From the NCBI GenBank assembly GCA_002492295.1, contig DKYC01000131.1:1-40438 (forward strand): 40,438 nt of DNA, written 5' to 3'. Shown piece by piece: positions 7,293 through 15,755 of this stretch. The notes beneath the pieces were generated by a model. It searched no databases. It was not told where the DNA came from and worked only from the letters and a program-made list of their open reading frames with translations. Origin of the DNA: Lachnospiraceae bacterium UBA7110 (GTDB taxonomy: Bacteria; Bacillota; Clostridia; Lachnospirales; Lachnospiraceae). How positions within the stretch are numbered: position 1 is the first letter of the stretch; each line of letters starts with the position of its first letter. The translations under genes and the position numbers were made by a program.

Positions 7293-10181
7293 ATGATGAA
7301 GAGATTGAAGAACGCGGTGTGGCTGGTGGTTGTGCTGCAGATTATCCTTGCTGTCTATGCTGTGGTAATGTTTGAGGTGGACGATGTGACGCTTGTAAAG
7401 GGTGAAGTCCGCGGTTTTAACACGGGCTGGACTGTGTACCGGGAGGACGGCAGGCAGATTGCAGTAGACTGCCTCCCTTATACGGACACAAGCTTGGCAG
7501 GCGAGATGGTGGTGATGGAAAATACGGTACCAAAGGAATTTGCAGGGCTGACAATGCGTTTCCTGACGGCGGATAAACAGTTTCGGGTGCTCGTGGACGG
7601 TGAGGAGATTTACCAGTTTGGAATGCATGACAAAAGACGTTTCGGGCATACGCCGGGAAGCGTGATGAATTTTGTGGACATTCCGCAAAAGCTGGACGAG
7701 GGGCATATCCGGATTGAAATGACGTCGCCGTATAACAATTACGCTTCCTATATTAACACGATTGAGGTCGGGGAGCGGGACCGTGTCATTTTGCGGCTGC
7801 TTGCGTCGGCAATGCCGAAAACAGCCTGTAACATGATTATTTTGTTTACTGCGCTGCTTTCGTGGGCGGGAGGCGTTTTGTGCCTGATGAATAAACGGGA
7901 TACGGGAGGGCTTGGGTGCCTTGCGCTGTTTTGCGTCGTGAGTTTCTTGTATTATTCCATTGAGACAAAGACACTGATTATTTTCTACGGAAATCAGACG
8001 CTGTATTCCGTTTTATTCTTCTTGTGTCTGATGCTGATGCCTATTTTGCTGCAGCTTTACATAGAACGGACATTGGAGGGATTTCATAAGAAAATGTCGG
8101 AGCTGCTGATTTTCGTCGGCGTGCTGAATGCGTTGGTGCAGATGCTGCTTCAGGTATTGGATATTGTGGATTTTATGGAGCTGTCGGTCTTTTCGCACTT
8201 GCTGGTTTTTGTCGCGTCGGTGAGCGGCATGGTGATGTATATTGACCGCCTTAGAAAAGACAGGGAAAAGAGCAGGGAGTCCGTTTGGAATGCGTTGGCG
8301 ATGGTGGCTGTCTGCGCCGGCTCGACGGTTGATCTGGTGCGCGGGCAGATTATTAAGGTTGGCGATTTGGCGATGTTTGGCCGTATCGGGTTTATGGCGT
8401 TTTGCATGATTATGGTGTATATTCATGTGATGCGTATTAGCAGGATGTTTGCGGCGGATGCACAGGCGGCCGCAGACAGACTGCAGCATGAGATGGCGAA
8501 GGTTGAGGAGCGCAATCAAATGCTTGTGGCTGCACGCGAGGAGGCGGAGGCGGCCAGACAGGAAGCGCAGGAGGCGAACCGTGCAAAGAGCAGCTTTCTT
8601 GCAAATATTTCCCATGAAATCCGTACGCCGATTAATGCAGTGCTCGGCATGGATACGATGATTTTGCGTGAGAGCCGCGAGGATAAAATCCGGGAGTATG
8701 CGAACGATATTCAGAATGCGGGGCAGAACCTGCTTTCCCTGATTAACGATATTCTTGATTTTTCCAAGATTGAATCGGGTAAAATGGAAATTAAGCCGGT
8801 TAATTATGAGCTTGCATCTTTGCTTGGGGACTGTTACAACATGATACAGGTGCGTGCCAGGGACAAGGGGCTGTTTTTCCGGATGGAGAACAGTACATCC
8901 ATTCCGCATCTGCTGTATGGCGATGAGGTGCGTGTCCGCCAGGTGATTATCAATCTTTTGACCAATGCCGTGAAGTATACGCAGGAGGGGGAGGTCGTCC
9001 TGTCCGCCAATTGGGAAAAGGCGGACGAGGAAACCATCCGGCTGATTGTGGCGGTGCGTGATACGGGAATGGGCATTAAGTATGAGGATCAGCAAAAGCT
9101 TTTTGACTCGTTCCAGCGTCTTGATATGGAGCGCAACAGAAACATCGAAGGAACAGGGCTTGGACTTTCCATTACAAAGCAGTTGGTTGATATGATGAAT
9201 GGGACAATTTCGCTTGAGAGCAGTTACGGGCGCGGATCGACATTTACGGTGGAAATTCCGCAGCGTGCGCGTTCGTTTGAGCCGATTGGGGATTTCCAGG
9301 CGCGGATACAGGAGAGCGCGGAGTTTGGCACGGAGTACCGGAGCAGTTTTCAGGCGCCGGAGGCGCGCATTCTTGTGGTGGATGACGTGCCGATGAATTT
9401 GAAGGTGCTGTGTGAACTTTTAAAGAGTACAAAGATACAGATTGACACTGCAGAGAGCGGGAAGGAATGCCTTAGGAAGATTACGCTGAAAAAGTACCAC
9501 ATTATTTTCCTTGACCATATGATGCCGGAGATGGACGGAATCGAGACGTTAAAGAATATGAAGTGGATTGCGGAGAATAAAAATACGGATACGCCTGTTA
9601 TTATGCTGACGGCGAATGCGATTATCGGTGCGCGGGATGAGTATTTTAACGCAGGCTTTGACGATTATCTTGCAAAGCCGGTGAAGGAGAACGAACTTGA
9701 GCAGATGATACAAAAGTATTTGCCAAAGGAGCTTGTGGTTTTGTCGGAGGAGACAAAGCAGGAGGAGAACGACGGCGGATTTGATATGAGGACACTTTTG
9801 CGCAGACCGGAAATCAAACCGCAGGTGGAGCGCAGGAGCCTGATGCAGCGGCTGGATTTTATTGATGCGCGGGCGGGTGTGAGCTACTGCGCCGGAAGTG
9901 AGGCGATTTACAGGGAGGTTCTGCAGTCCTATGCGCTCGGAAAGCTGGGCGAGGAGATTGCGGATTACTATGCGAAGGAGGACTGGAAGAATTATGGCGT
10001 GAAGGTTCACGCGCTTAAGAGCACCTCTCTTAATATCGGTGCGGTGGAACTTTCGGAGTTTGCGAAGGCACTTGAGAACGCGGTGCGAAACGGGGACATT
10101 GACTTTGTCAAATCCCAGCATGAGAATATTTTGAAGGAGTATGACGAGCTGCTTTGGAAGCTGCGGGAAGTTTTGGAATAG
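7293..10181 (+). CDS. Hybrid sensor histidine kinase with REC and Hpt domains
   Basis: A 962-residue membrane phosphorelay protein. Order: TM segment at about 9-28, an extracytoplasmic mostly beta region to about 160, a multi-span membrane block to about 385, a coiled coil (EEAEAARQEAQEANRAKSS), HisKA with SHEIRTPINAVLGM (H441), HATPase with NLLTNAVKYTQEG, RDTGMGI and GTGLGLSITKQLVDMMNG, REC with phospho-acceptor D741 in FLDHMMPEMDG and a KP loop, and a C-terminal Hpt with HALKSTSLNIGA (H906). This is the ArcB/BarA tripartite plan; the sensor resembles 7TMR-DISM kinases. AGAAGG at 7281-7286 precedes ATG 7293. No separate DNA-binding regulator adjoins it, so the output partner is elsewhere or reached through Hpt. 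An FAD dehydrogenase follows 21 bases later, suggesting co-transcription. The ligand is unknown. Confidence 0.93.
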   Translation: MMKRLKNAVWLVVVLQIILAVYAVVMFEVDDVTLVKGEVRGFNTGWTVYREDGRQIAVDCLPYTDTSLAGEMVVMENTVPKEFAGLTMRFLTADKQFRVLVDGEEIYQFGMHDKRRFGHTPGSVMNFVDIPQKLDEGHIRIEMTSPYNNYASYINTIEVGERDRVILRLLASAMPKTACNMIILFTALLSWAGGVLCLMNKRDTGGLGCLALFCVVSFLYYSIETKTLIIFYGNQTLYSVLFFLCLMLMPILLQLYIERTLEGFHKKMSELLIFVGVLNALVQMLLQVLDIVDFMELSVFSHLLVFVASVSGMVMYIDRLRKDREKSRESVWNALAMVAVCAGSTVDLVRGQIIKVGDLAMFGRIGFMAFCMIMVYIHVMRISRMFAADAQAAADRLQHEMAKVEERNQMLVAAREEAEAARQEAQEANRAKSSFLANISHEIRTPINAVLGMDTMILRESREDKIREYANDIQNAGQNLLSLINDILDFSKIESGKMEIKPVNYELASLLGDCYNMIQVRARDKGLFFRMENSTSIPHLLYGDEVRVRQVIINLLTNAVKYTQEGEVVLSANWEKADEETIRLIVAVRDTGMGIKYEDQQKLFDSFQRLDMERNRNIEGTGLGLSITKQLVDMMNGTISLESSYGRGSTFTVEIPQRARSFEPIGDFQARIQESAEFGTEYRSSFQAPEARILVVDDVPMNLKVLCELLKSTKIQIDTAESGKECLRKITLKKYHIIFLDHMMPEMDGIETLKNMKWIAENKNTDTPVIMLTANAIIGARDEYFNAGFDDYLAKPVKENELEQMIQKYLPKELVVLSEETKQEENDGGFDMRTLLRRPEIKPQVERRSLMQRLDFIDARAGVSYCAGSEAIYREVLQSYALGKLGEEIADYYAKEDWKNYGVKVHALKSTSLNIGAVELSEFAKALENAVRNGDIDFVKSQHENILKEYDELLWKLREVLE

Positions 10182-10202
10182 CGGCTTGCAGGAGGTTTTT
10201 GT

Positions 10203-11573
10203 ATGAGATATGACGTGATTATTATTGGTGCGGGACCGGGAGGGATTTTTTCGGCGTATGAGATGATGCGCGGCAGCAGTGCGCTTAAGATTGCAGTGTT
10301 TGAGTCGGGGCATGCGCTTGATAAACGGAAGTGCCCGATTGACGGGGAGAAGGTCAAAAGCTGCATCCATTGCGCGAGCTGTTCGATTATGAGCGGCTTT
10401 GGCGGTGCGGGGGCATTTTCGGACGGGAAGTACAATATTACGAACGATTTTGGCGGGACCCTGTTTGAACATATCGGCAAGACGCAGGCGATTGACCTGA
10501 TGCGGTATGTGGATGAGATTAATATGGAGCATGGCGGTGCGGGGACGAAGATGTACTCGACGGCAGGCACGCATTTGAAAAAACTGTGTCTGCAGAACAA
10601 GCTGAATTTGCTTGACGCGTCGGTGCGGCATTTGGGGACGGATGTCAATTATATTGTGCTGGAACAGCTTTATGCTGAGCTCAGGGACAAGGTTGACTTT
10701 TATTTCGATACACCGGTGGCGGAGGTGGAGGCATTAGCGGACGGATACCGGATTACCTGTAAGGATGCGGCGTACGAATGTGACAGGTGTGTCATTTCCG
10801 TGGGCAGGAGCGGGAGCAAGTGGATGGAGAAGGTTTGTGAAAACCTTGACATTTCCACAAAGTCAAACCGTGTCGATATTGGTGTGCGTGTGGAGCTTCC
10901 GGCGGTAATTTTTTCGCATTTGACGGACGAGCTTTATGAGAGCAAGATTGTTTACCGCACGGAGAAGTTTGAGGACCGGGTACGGACATTTTGCATGAAT
11001 CCGTACGGGATTGTGGTGAATGAGAATACGAACGGGATTGTCACGGTGAACGGGCACAGCTATGATGATGAGAAGAAGCGTACGGCAAACACGAATTTCG
11101 CGCTTTTGGTGGCAAAGCATTTTTCCGAACCGTTTAAGGACAGCAACGGCTACGGGGAGAGTATTGCGCGGCTTTCCAACATGCTTGGCGGCGGTGTGAT
11201 TGTGCAGCGGTTCGGCGATTTGGTGCGCGGCAGAAGAAGCAACATGAAGCGCATTGAGGAAGGGCTTGTGACACCGACGCTTGCGGCGACGCCGGGTGAT
11301 TTGAGCCTTGTACTGCCGAAGCGTATTTTGGACGGGATTATCGAAATGATTTACGCGCTTGACAAAATTGCGCCGGGGACGGCGAACGATGATACACTGC
11401 TCTATGGCGTGGAGGTGAAGTTTTACAATATGGAGGTTGACATCGATGAGAACCTTGAGAGCCGCCATAAAGGGCTTTATGTAATCGGCGACGGCAGCGG
11501 CGTGACGCACTCACTCTCGCACGCGTCGGCAAGCGGCGTCTATGTGGCGCGGCAGATTTTGGGGAAGGTATAA
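10203..11573 (+). CDS. FAD-dependent dehydrogenase, COG2509 type
   Basis: A 456-residue flavoprotein. The N-terminal dinucleotide-binding fold is plain: MRYDVIIIGAGPGGIFSAYE, then an acidic residue after the second strand (VFES). A CIHCASCSIMSGFGGAGAFSDGKYN stretch, here written in part, follows (residues about 56-80): CXXCXXC close to the FAD loop is typical of this uncharacterised dehydrogenase family. The C-terminus GLYVIGDGSGVTHSLSHA supplies the second FAD contact. There is no signal peptide, so it is cytosolic. GGAGG at 10191-10195 precedes ATG 10203 in the 21-base gap after the hybrid kinase. The substrate is unknown; the co-directional position hints at a redox link with the kinase, but that is inference. 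Confidence 0.88.
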   Translation: MRYDVIIIGAGPGGIFSAYEMMRGSSALKIAVFESGHALDKRKCPIDGEKVKSCIHCASCSIMSGFGGAGAFSDGKYNITNDFGGTLFEHIGKTQAIDLMRYVDEINMEHGGAGTKMYSTAGTHLKKLCLQNKLNLLDASVRHLGTDVNYIVLEQLYAELRDKVDFYFDTPVAEVEALADGYRITCKDAAYECDRCVISVGRSGSKWMEKVCENLDISTKSNRVDIGVRVELPAVIFSHLTDELYESKIVYRTEKFEDRVRTFCMNPYGIVVNENTNGIVTVNGHSYDDEKKRTANTNFALLVAKHFSEPFKDSNGYGESIARLSNMLGGGVIVQRFGDLVRGRRSNMKRIEEGLVTPTLAATPGDLSLVLPKRILDGIIEMIYALDKIAPGTANDDTLLYGVEVKFYNMEVDIDENLESRHKGLYVIGDGSGVTHSLSHASASGVYVARQILGKV

Positions 11574-11580
11574 AAATTTC

Positions 11581-11609
11581 TTGAACTGCGCCGTTTTCTC
11601 TGTTATACT
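11581..11609 (+). promoter_or_regulatory. Vegetative promoter of the putP-like gene
   Basis: TTGAAC (11581-11586), a 17-base spacer and TATACT (11604-11609), with TG one base before the -10 (extended -10). It starts 8 bases after the preceding stop and lies about 65 bases before the symporter start. Confidence 0.75.
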
Positions 11610-11675
11610 CGAACAGATAGGCTTACCAAAGCGATAAGAAAACAAACGAGAAGGAAAAACGAGGAGGAGTTGAAA

Positions 11676-13202
11676 ATGACGCAGGCGAAGATTTGTATTT
11701 TGATTGCGATTGTGCTCTATTTAGGGCTGGTGCTCTATATCGGATACCGCTGTTCCAAGAAAAACAAAAACACGGACGACTTTTATCTTGGAGGAAGAAA
11801 GCTTGGTCCGTTTGTCACGGCGATGAGTGCGGAGGCGTCGGACATGAGCAGCTATCTGCTAATGGGAATCCCCGGACTGGCTTACCTGAGTGGTATTGCG
11901 GACGCGGGATGGACGATTATCGGGCTTGCCGCAGGCACTTATTTGAATTTTTTGATTGTGGCAAAGAAGCTGCGGCGGTATTCCAAAATCGCGGACAACG
12001 CCATTACGCTGCCGCAGTTCTTTAAGAACAGATATCATGACAGCAGCAATTCGCTTTTGTATATTGCGGCGATTGTTATCGTTATCTTTTTTATCCCGTA
12101 CACGGCATCGGGATTTGCGGCGTGCGGGAAGCTGTTTTCGAGCCTTTTTGGCGTGAATTACATGGCGGCAATGATTGTCAGTGCGATTGTCATTGTGGGT
12201 TATACGACGCTGGGAGGCTTTTTGGCGGCGTCCACGACGGATTTGATTCAAAGCATTATTATGACGGTTGCGTTGATTGTGGTACTTTTGTTTGGTGTGA
12301 ATGTGGCAGGCGGATTTGATGTGGTGCTTGACAATGCGCGGTCGCTTTCCGGTTATCTGACAATGTTTGCGACGCATCACGCAGCGGACGGGACATCCTC
12401 GCCGTACGGGATTATTACGATTATTTCAACGCTGGCGTGGGGACTTGGGTATTTTGGAATGCCGCATATTTTACTTCGCTTTATGGCGATTGAGGACGAG
12501 GAAAAGCTGTACATCTCAAGACGTGTAGCGATTGTGTGGGTTATTATTTCAATGGCTGTGGCAGTGCTGATTGGTATCGTGGGTTACAGTATGAGCGTAC
12601 AGGGGGCAATTGATATGCTTTCGGGTGCGGATTCAGAGACGGTTATTGTAAAAGCGGCTGACCTGATGAGTCAAAACGGTGTGCTTATGGCACTCATTGC
12701 AGGCGTTATCCTTGCGGGCATTATGGCGTCTACCATGTCCACGGCGGACTCGCAGCTTCTTGCGGCATCCTCGGCGGTTTCGTCAGACTTGCTTGGCGAA
12801 AAGCTGAAAACGAACGACAGGGGCGGTATGGCTGCGGCGCGGATTACACTGCTTGTGATTTCCGTTTTTGCGGTGATACTGGCAAGGGATCCGAACAGCT
12901 CCGTTTTTGGCATTGTTTCCTTTGCATGGGCAGGTTTTGGCGCGGCTTTCGGTCCGGTGGTACTGTTTTCTCTGTTTTGGAGACGCGCGAACCGTTTTGG
13001 CGCGCTTGCCGGAATGGTGTCGGGCGGTCTGATGATTTTTATATGGAAATACCTTGTGCGTCCTTTGGGCGGCGCGTGGGATATTTATGAGCTTTTGCCT
13101 GCGTTTATCGTAGCCTGTGTATTTATAGTTGTTGTGAGCCTGGCAACGCCCGCGCCGGAGCAGAGTGTGCTTGATGAATTTGATTTGGCACAGAAAAAGT
13201 AA
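11676..13202 (+). CDS. putP: Sodium/proline symporter family protein (PutP-like)
   Basis: A 508-residue integral membrane transporter of the solute:sodium symporter family with about 13 hydrophobic helices. Signature parts: DDFYLGGRKLGPFVTAMSAEASDMSSYLLMG near the N-terminus (residues about 30-60), GYTTLGGFLAASTTDLIQ, and MASTMSTADSQLLAASSAVSSD, which contains Ser/Thr residues of the sodium site region in PutP. The match to PutP is the closest I recognise, with Na+-coupled proline uptake as likely role, but other amino acids or osmolytes are possible. ATG 11676 lies 6 bases after GGAGGAG; the in-frame TTG at 11670 directly abuts that motif and is unlikely. It has its own promoter and appears monocistronic. 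Confidence 0.9.
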   Translation: MTQAKICILIAIVLYLGLVLYIGYRCSKKNKNTDDFYLGGRKLGPFVTAMSAEASDMSSYLLMGIPGLAYLSGIADAGWTIIGLAAGTYLNFLIVAKKLRRYSKIADNAITLPQFFKNRYHDSSNSLLYIAAIVIVIFFIPYTASGFAACGKLFSSLFGVNYMAAMIVSAIVIVGYTTLGGFLAASTTDLIQSIIMTVALIVVLLFGVNVAGGFDVVLDNARSLSGYLTMFATHHAADGTSSPYGIITIISTLAWGLGYFGMPHILLRFMAIEDEEKLYISRRVAIVWVIISMAVAVLIGIVGYSMSVQGAIDMLSGADSETVIVKAADLMSQNGVLMALIAGVILAGIMASTMSTADSQLLAASSAVSSDLLGEKLKTNDRGGMAAARITLLVISVFAVILARDPNSSVFGIVSFAWAGFGAAFGPVVLFSLFWRRANRFGALAGMVSGGLMIFIWKYLVRPLGGAWDIYELLPAFIVACVFIVVVSLATPAPEQSVLDEFDLAQKK

Positions 13203-13205
13203 TCT

Positions 13206-13235
13206 GTTGCAGGAATTGGCAAAATGTGGTATGGT
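13206..13235 (+). promoter_or_regulatory. Candidate promoter of the cobalamin-riboswitch operon
   Basis: TTGCAG (13206-13211), an 18-base spacer and TATGGT (13230-13235) with TG at the extended -10 position. It would give a transcript starting some 40 bases before the aptamer. The -10 is imperfect. Confidence 0.45.
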
Positions 13236-13260
13236 GGATTGTAAGAATTGAATAGGGTGT

Positions 13261-13281
13261 GCTGCCACAATGGCGGCATTT
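13261..13281 (+). terminator. Short hairpin after putP, before the aptamer
   Basis: GCTGCCA (13261-13267) pairs with TGGCGGC (13271-13277, one G-T pair) around a 3-base loop and is followed by ATTTT. It may end putP transcripts, or fold in the 5' leader of the next operon. It is short. Confidence 0.4.
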
Positions 13282-13283
13282 TG

Positions 13284-13474
13284 CAAAAGGTGTCAGAGGT
13301 AACCGGTGTGTCCGTACGGTAACATCGGTTATGCTCTGGTGAAAAGGGAAACAGGTGCAAGTCCTGTACGAACTCGTCACTGTAATTAGGGAGCGGCTGT
13401 CAAAACATGTCACTGATGAAAATTGGGAAGGCGGACAGACGCGTGGAGCTATAAGTCAGGAGACCTGCCTTTTG
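13284..13474 (+). ncRNA. Cobalamin (B12) riboswitch aptamer
   Basis: All core elements of the cobalamin riboswitch are readable in order: GAAAAGGGAAACAGGTGCAA then GTCCTGT, TCACTGTAATTAGGGAGC, GTCACTGATGAAAATTGGGA then AGGCGGACAGACG, and the B12 box AAGTCAGGAGACCTGCC at 13454-13470. The closing P1 stem is CAAAAGG (13284-13290) with CCTTTTG (13468-13474). It lies about 175 bases before the cobaltochelatase start and should repress the five-gene operon when adenosylcobalamin or a related corrinoid is abundant. Aptamer identity is very secure; which cobalamin form it prefers cannot be read by eye. Confidence 0.96.
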
Positions 13475-13476
13475 TG

Positions 13477-13523
13477 GTACAGGATAGATTCCAAGCCACG
13501 AGTAACTGGCTGTACGTCTTTTT
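13477..13523 (+). terminator. Expression-platform terminator of the cobalamin riboswitch
   Basis: Immediately after P1, GTACA (13477-13481) can pair with TGTAC (13511-13515), with an inner GCCA (13495-13498)/TGGC (13507-13510) stem, followed by GTC and six T. This fits a transcription-terminating expression platform. The antiterminator pairing was not worked out. Confidence 0.6.
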
Positions 13524-13650
13524 TGCGTTTTGGCGCTTTTTTGCCGTGCCATGGTTTTGGGACGGCGGGCGGCTTTGGTTTTCGCGGGGATTGGAGTTAT
13601 TCTGATATTCAGTCTGCAAACGAAAAACAAGGAAAACGGAGGAAAGATGT

Positions 13651-14628
13651 ATGAAAAACAAATTGGTGGTTTTATTGACTTTGGCAGTGCTTTGCATGGC
13701 GTTTTGTTTTGGCTGCGGCAATGTGGACAAACCGGCTGCAGTGTTGGAAAATCCGGATCCGGCGTCACAGGTACAACCGCCTGCGGAAACCGTGGCAGGG
13801 ACGGAAGCGGCGCAGACGGAAGCGGTGAAGGACAAAAAACAGGCAATATTGGTCGTAAGCTTTGGTACAAGCTACAATGACAGCCGTGACCTGACAATTG
13901 GCGCAATCGAAAACACGATTGCGGCTGCGTTTCCACAGTACGAGGTGCGCAGGGCGTTTACAAGCCAGATTATCATTGACAAGCTCGCGGAGCGTGACGG
14001 ACTTTTGATTGACAATGTTGGGGAGGCGCTTGACCGTGCGGTTGCGGACGGCATTACGACGCTTGTAGTGCAGCCGACGCACCTGATGGACGGATATGAG
14101 TACACAGACCTTGCCGAAGAGCTTGCCGATTATGAGGCGCAGTTTGAGACGGTTGTTTTGGGTGCACCGCTTTTGGCAGACGATGCGGATTTTGACGCGG
14201 TTGCGGATGCGATTGCGGCGCATACGGCGGATTATGATGACGGGCAGACTGCAATCTGCTTTATGGGGCACGGGACGGAGGCGGATGCGAACAGTGTTTA
14301 TCCGAAGCTGCAGGAGACGCTCTCCAAAAAAGGTTATGACAATTATTATATCGGAACGGTGGAGGCGGAGCCTTCGCTTGATGATGTGCTTGCGGCAGTC
14401 GGCGCAAATGGGGACTATACAAAGGTTGTGCTGGAGCCTTTGATGGTCGTGGCAGGTGACCATGCGACAAATGATATGGCCGGAGACGGGGACGATTCAT
14501 GGAAATCCTGCTTTACGGCGGCGGGATATGAGGTAACGTGCCTGCTTGAGGGGCTTGGACAAAATGACGATATCTGCAGGCTTTACGTGTCACATACGCA
14601 GGATGCAGTAGATAGTATAACAGAATAA
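13651..14628 (+). CDS. cbiK: Lipoprotein-type sirohydrochlorin cobaltochelatase CbiK
   Basis: A class II chelatase that inserts Co2+ into sirohydrochlorin in anaerobic B12 synthesis. The conserved metal-site histidines are all present: VQPTHLMDGYEY (H144), FMGHGTEADAN (H207) and EPLMVVAGDHATNDMAGD (H271). Unlike cytosolic CbiK, the 325-residue product starts with a hydrophobic signal ending in a lipobox-like FCFGC (C22) and a 40-residue Ala/Glu/Pro linker before the enzyme begins at about residue 63. It should therefore be anchored on the outer face of the membrane, comparable to the exported CbiK forms known in some anaerobes such as Desulfovibrio. ACGGAGGAAAG precedes ATG 13651. It is the first gene under the cobalamin riboswitch and precedes a surface protein and a BtuFCD-like importer. 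Substrate at the cell surface (sirohydrochlorin, heme or another tetrapyrrole) is unknown. Confidence 0.92.
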   Translation: MKNKLVVLLTLAVLCMAFCFGCGNVDKPAAVLENPDPASQVQPPAETVAGTEAAQTEAVKDKKQAILVVSFGTSYNDSRDLTIGAIENTIAAAFPQYEVRRAFTSQIIIDKLAERDGLLIDNVGEALDRAVADGITTLVVQPTHLMDGYEYTDLAEELADYEAQFETVVLGAPLLADDADFDAVADAIAAHTADYDDGQTAICFMGHGTEADANSVYPKLQETLSKKGYDNYYIGTVEAEPSLDDVLAAVGANGDYTKVVLEPLMVVAGDHATNDMAGDGDDSWKSCFTAAGYEVTCLLEGLGQNDDICRLYVSHTQDAVDSITE

Positions 14629-14648
14629 GAAGGATGGGAGAATAAGGT

Positions 14649-15755
14649 TTGAAAAACAGAAGGAATTGCATCAGGGCACTTCTGCTTGCAGGCTTATTGG
14701 TGTTTGCCGGTGTGAGCGTTGGTTTCGCATCGGTAAACTTATATGCGGCGGAGGCAGAGGACGAAACGCATACGGATGGTATGGTTGCAGGCGAGGATGA
14801 GAAGGCTCCTGCAAAGCAGGTCGGAACAGAGGACATGATTGCGGTATATGGAAGCGACATTATTGACGGAACTTATGACATTACGGTGGACAGCAGCTCG
14901 TCCATGTTCCGGATTGTGAAAGCGCAGCTCACCGTGCAGGATGGTGAAATGTCGGCAGTGCTGACACTTGGCGGCAAGGGTTATCTGCGGCTGTTTATGG
15001 GAACCGGAGAGGAGGCTGTCAAAGCACCTGAGTCGGAATACGCCGAGTATGTGGAGGACGCAGACGGCGCGTATACTTATACGGTAAAGGTGGAAGCGCT
15101 TGACAAGCCGCTTGAATGTACCGGTTTTAGCAGGCGCAAGGAAAAGTGGTATGACCATCAGGTTGTTTTTGAAGCTTCTTCACTTGAGGCGGACGCACTG
15201 TTAATTACGCTGCCCGAGTATGAAAAACCACATACGGGAAATATGACACAGGTGTCGGAAACCGAACCGCATACACAGGAAGATACGACACAAGTGTCAG
15301 AGACGGTGCAGCAGGAGCGTTCCGTGCTTGCGGACGGTGAATACCATATAGAAGTAACATTAAGCGGCGGAAGCGGAAAAGCTTCGGTAGCGTCCCCGGC
15401 AAGGGTAACGGTTGCGGATGGGATGGCGACGGCGGAACTTATATGGAGCAGTCCCAATTATGATTACATGATTGTGAACGGACAAAAATATTTTCCAATC
15501 AACACGGAAGGCAATTCCACGTTTCATATTCCTGTCATGTGCTTTGACAGGGAAATGAACGTGACAGCGGACACTACGGCGATGGGAACGCCGCATGAGG
15601 TTGAATATGCGCTTGTGTTTGCGCAGGGGAATGAGAAGGCTTTGGACAATCGGAAAGAGGGTGACGGTATGGACTGGAATTTGGTATTTTTAATTTTAAT
15701 TGCGGCGATAACCGGAGCGACGGTGGCGATTTATGGTACGGGCAGGAAAAAGTAG
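14649..15755 (+). CDS. Membrane-anchored surface protein with two related beta domains
   Basis: A 368-residue exported protein: signal peptide (about 1-35, ending near LYAAEA), domain 1 at about 70-190 (IIDGTYDITVDSSSSMF, LGGKGYLRLFMGTGEEA), an acidic/Thr-rich linker containing QVSET repeats (about 195-225), domain 2 at about 228-330 (LADGEYHIEVTLSGGSGKA, WSSPNYDYMIVNGQKYFP), and a C-terminal helix (WNLVFLILIAAITGATVAIY) with a GRKK tail. Both domains open with DGxYxI and have a G-Y-L/M motif half-way, so they look like divergent copies. The size and strand pattern recall NEAT-like ligand-binding domains, but I cannot confirm that. TTG 14649 follows GGGAG at 14636-14640. The gene lies between cbiK and the binding protein, overlapping the latter by 23 bases, so it probably captures or presents the imported ligand. 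Confidence 0.85.
   Translation: MKNRRNCIRALLLAGLLVFAGVSVGFASVNLYAAEAEDETHTDGMVAGEDEKAPAKQVGTEDMIAVYGSDIIDGTYDITVDSSSSMFRIVKAQLTVQDGEMSAVLTLGGKGYLRLFMGTGEEAVKAPESEYAEYVEDADGAYTYTVKVEALDKPLECTGFSRRKEKWYDHQVVFEASSLEADALLITLPEYEKPHTGNMTQVSETEPHTQEDTTQVSETVQQERSVLADGEYHIEVTLSGGSGKASVASPARVTVADGMATAELIWSSPNYDYMIVNGQKYFPINTEGNSTFHIPVMCFDREMNVTADTTAMGTPHEVEYALVFAQGNEKALDNRKEGDGMDWNLVFLILIAAITGATVAIYGTGRKK

Noticed and set aside
8013..9095. Minus-strand open frame of 360 codons inside the hybrid kinase
   Set aside because: His/Gln/Asn-rich translation with no fold pattern; mirror of the kinase codon bias.
9549..10631. Minus-strand open frame of 360 codons across the kinase/FAD gene junction
   Set aside because: Low-quality composition, spans the opposite strand of two well-supported genes, and has no start signal.
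13530..13880. Plus-strand frame of 116 codons overlapping the riboswitch leader and cbiK start
   Set aside because: It contains a helix-like stretch, but from 13651 it is an out-of-frame copy of cbiK and no ribosome site precedes its ATG.
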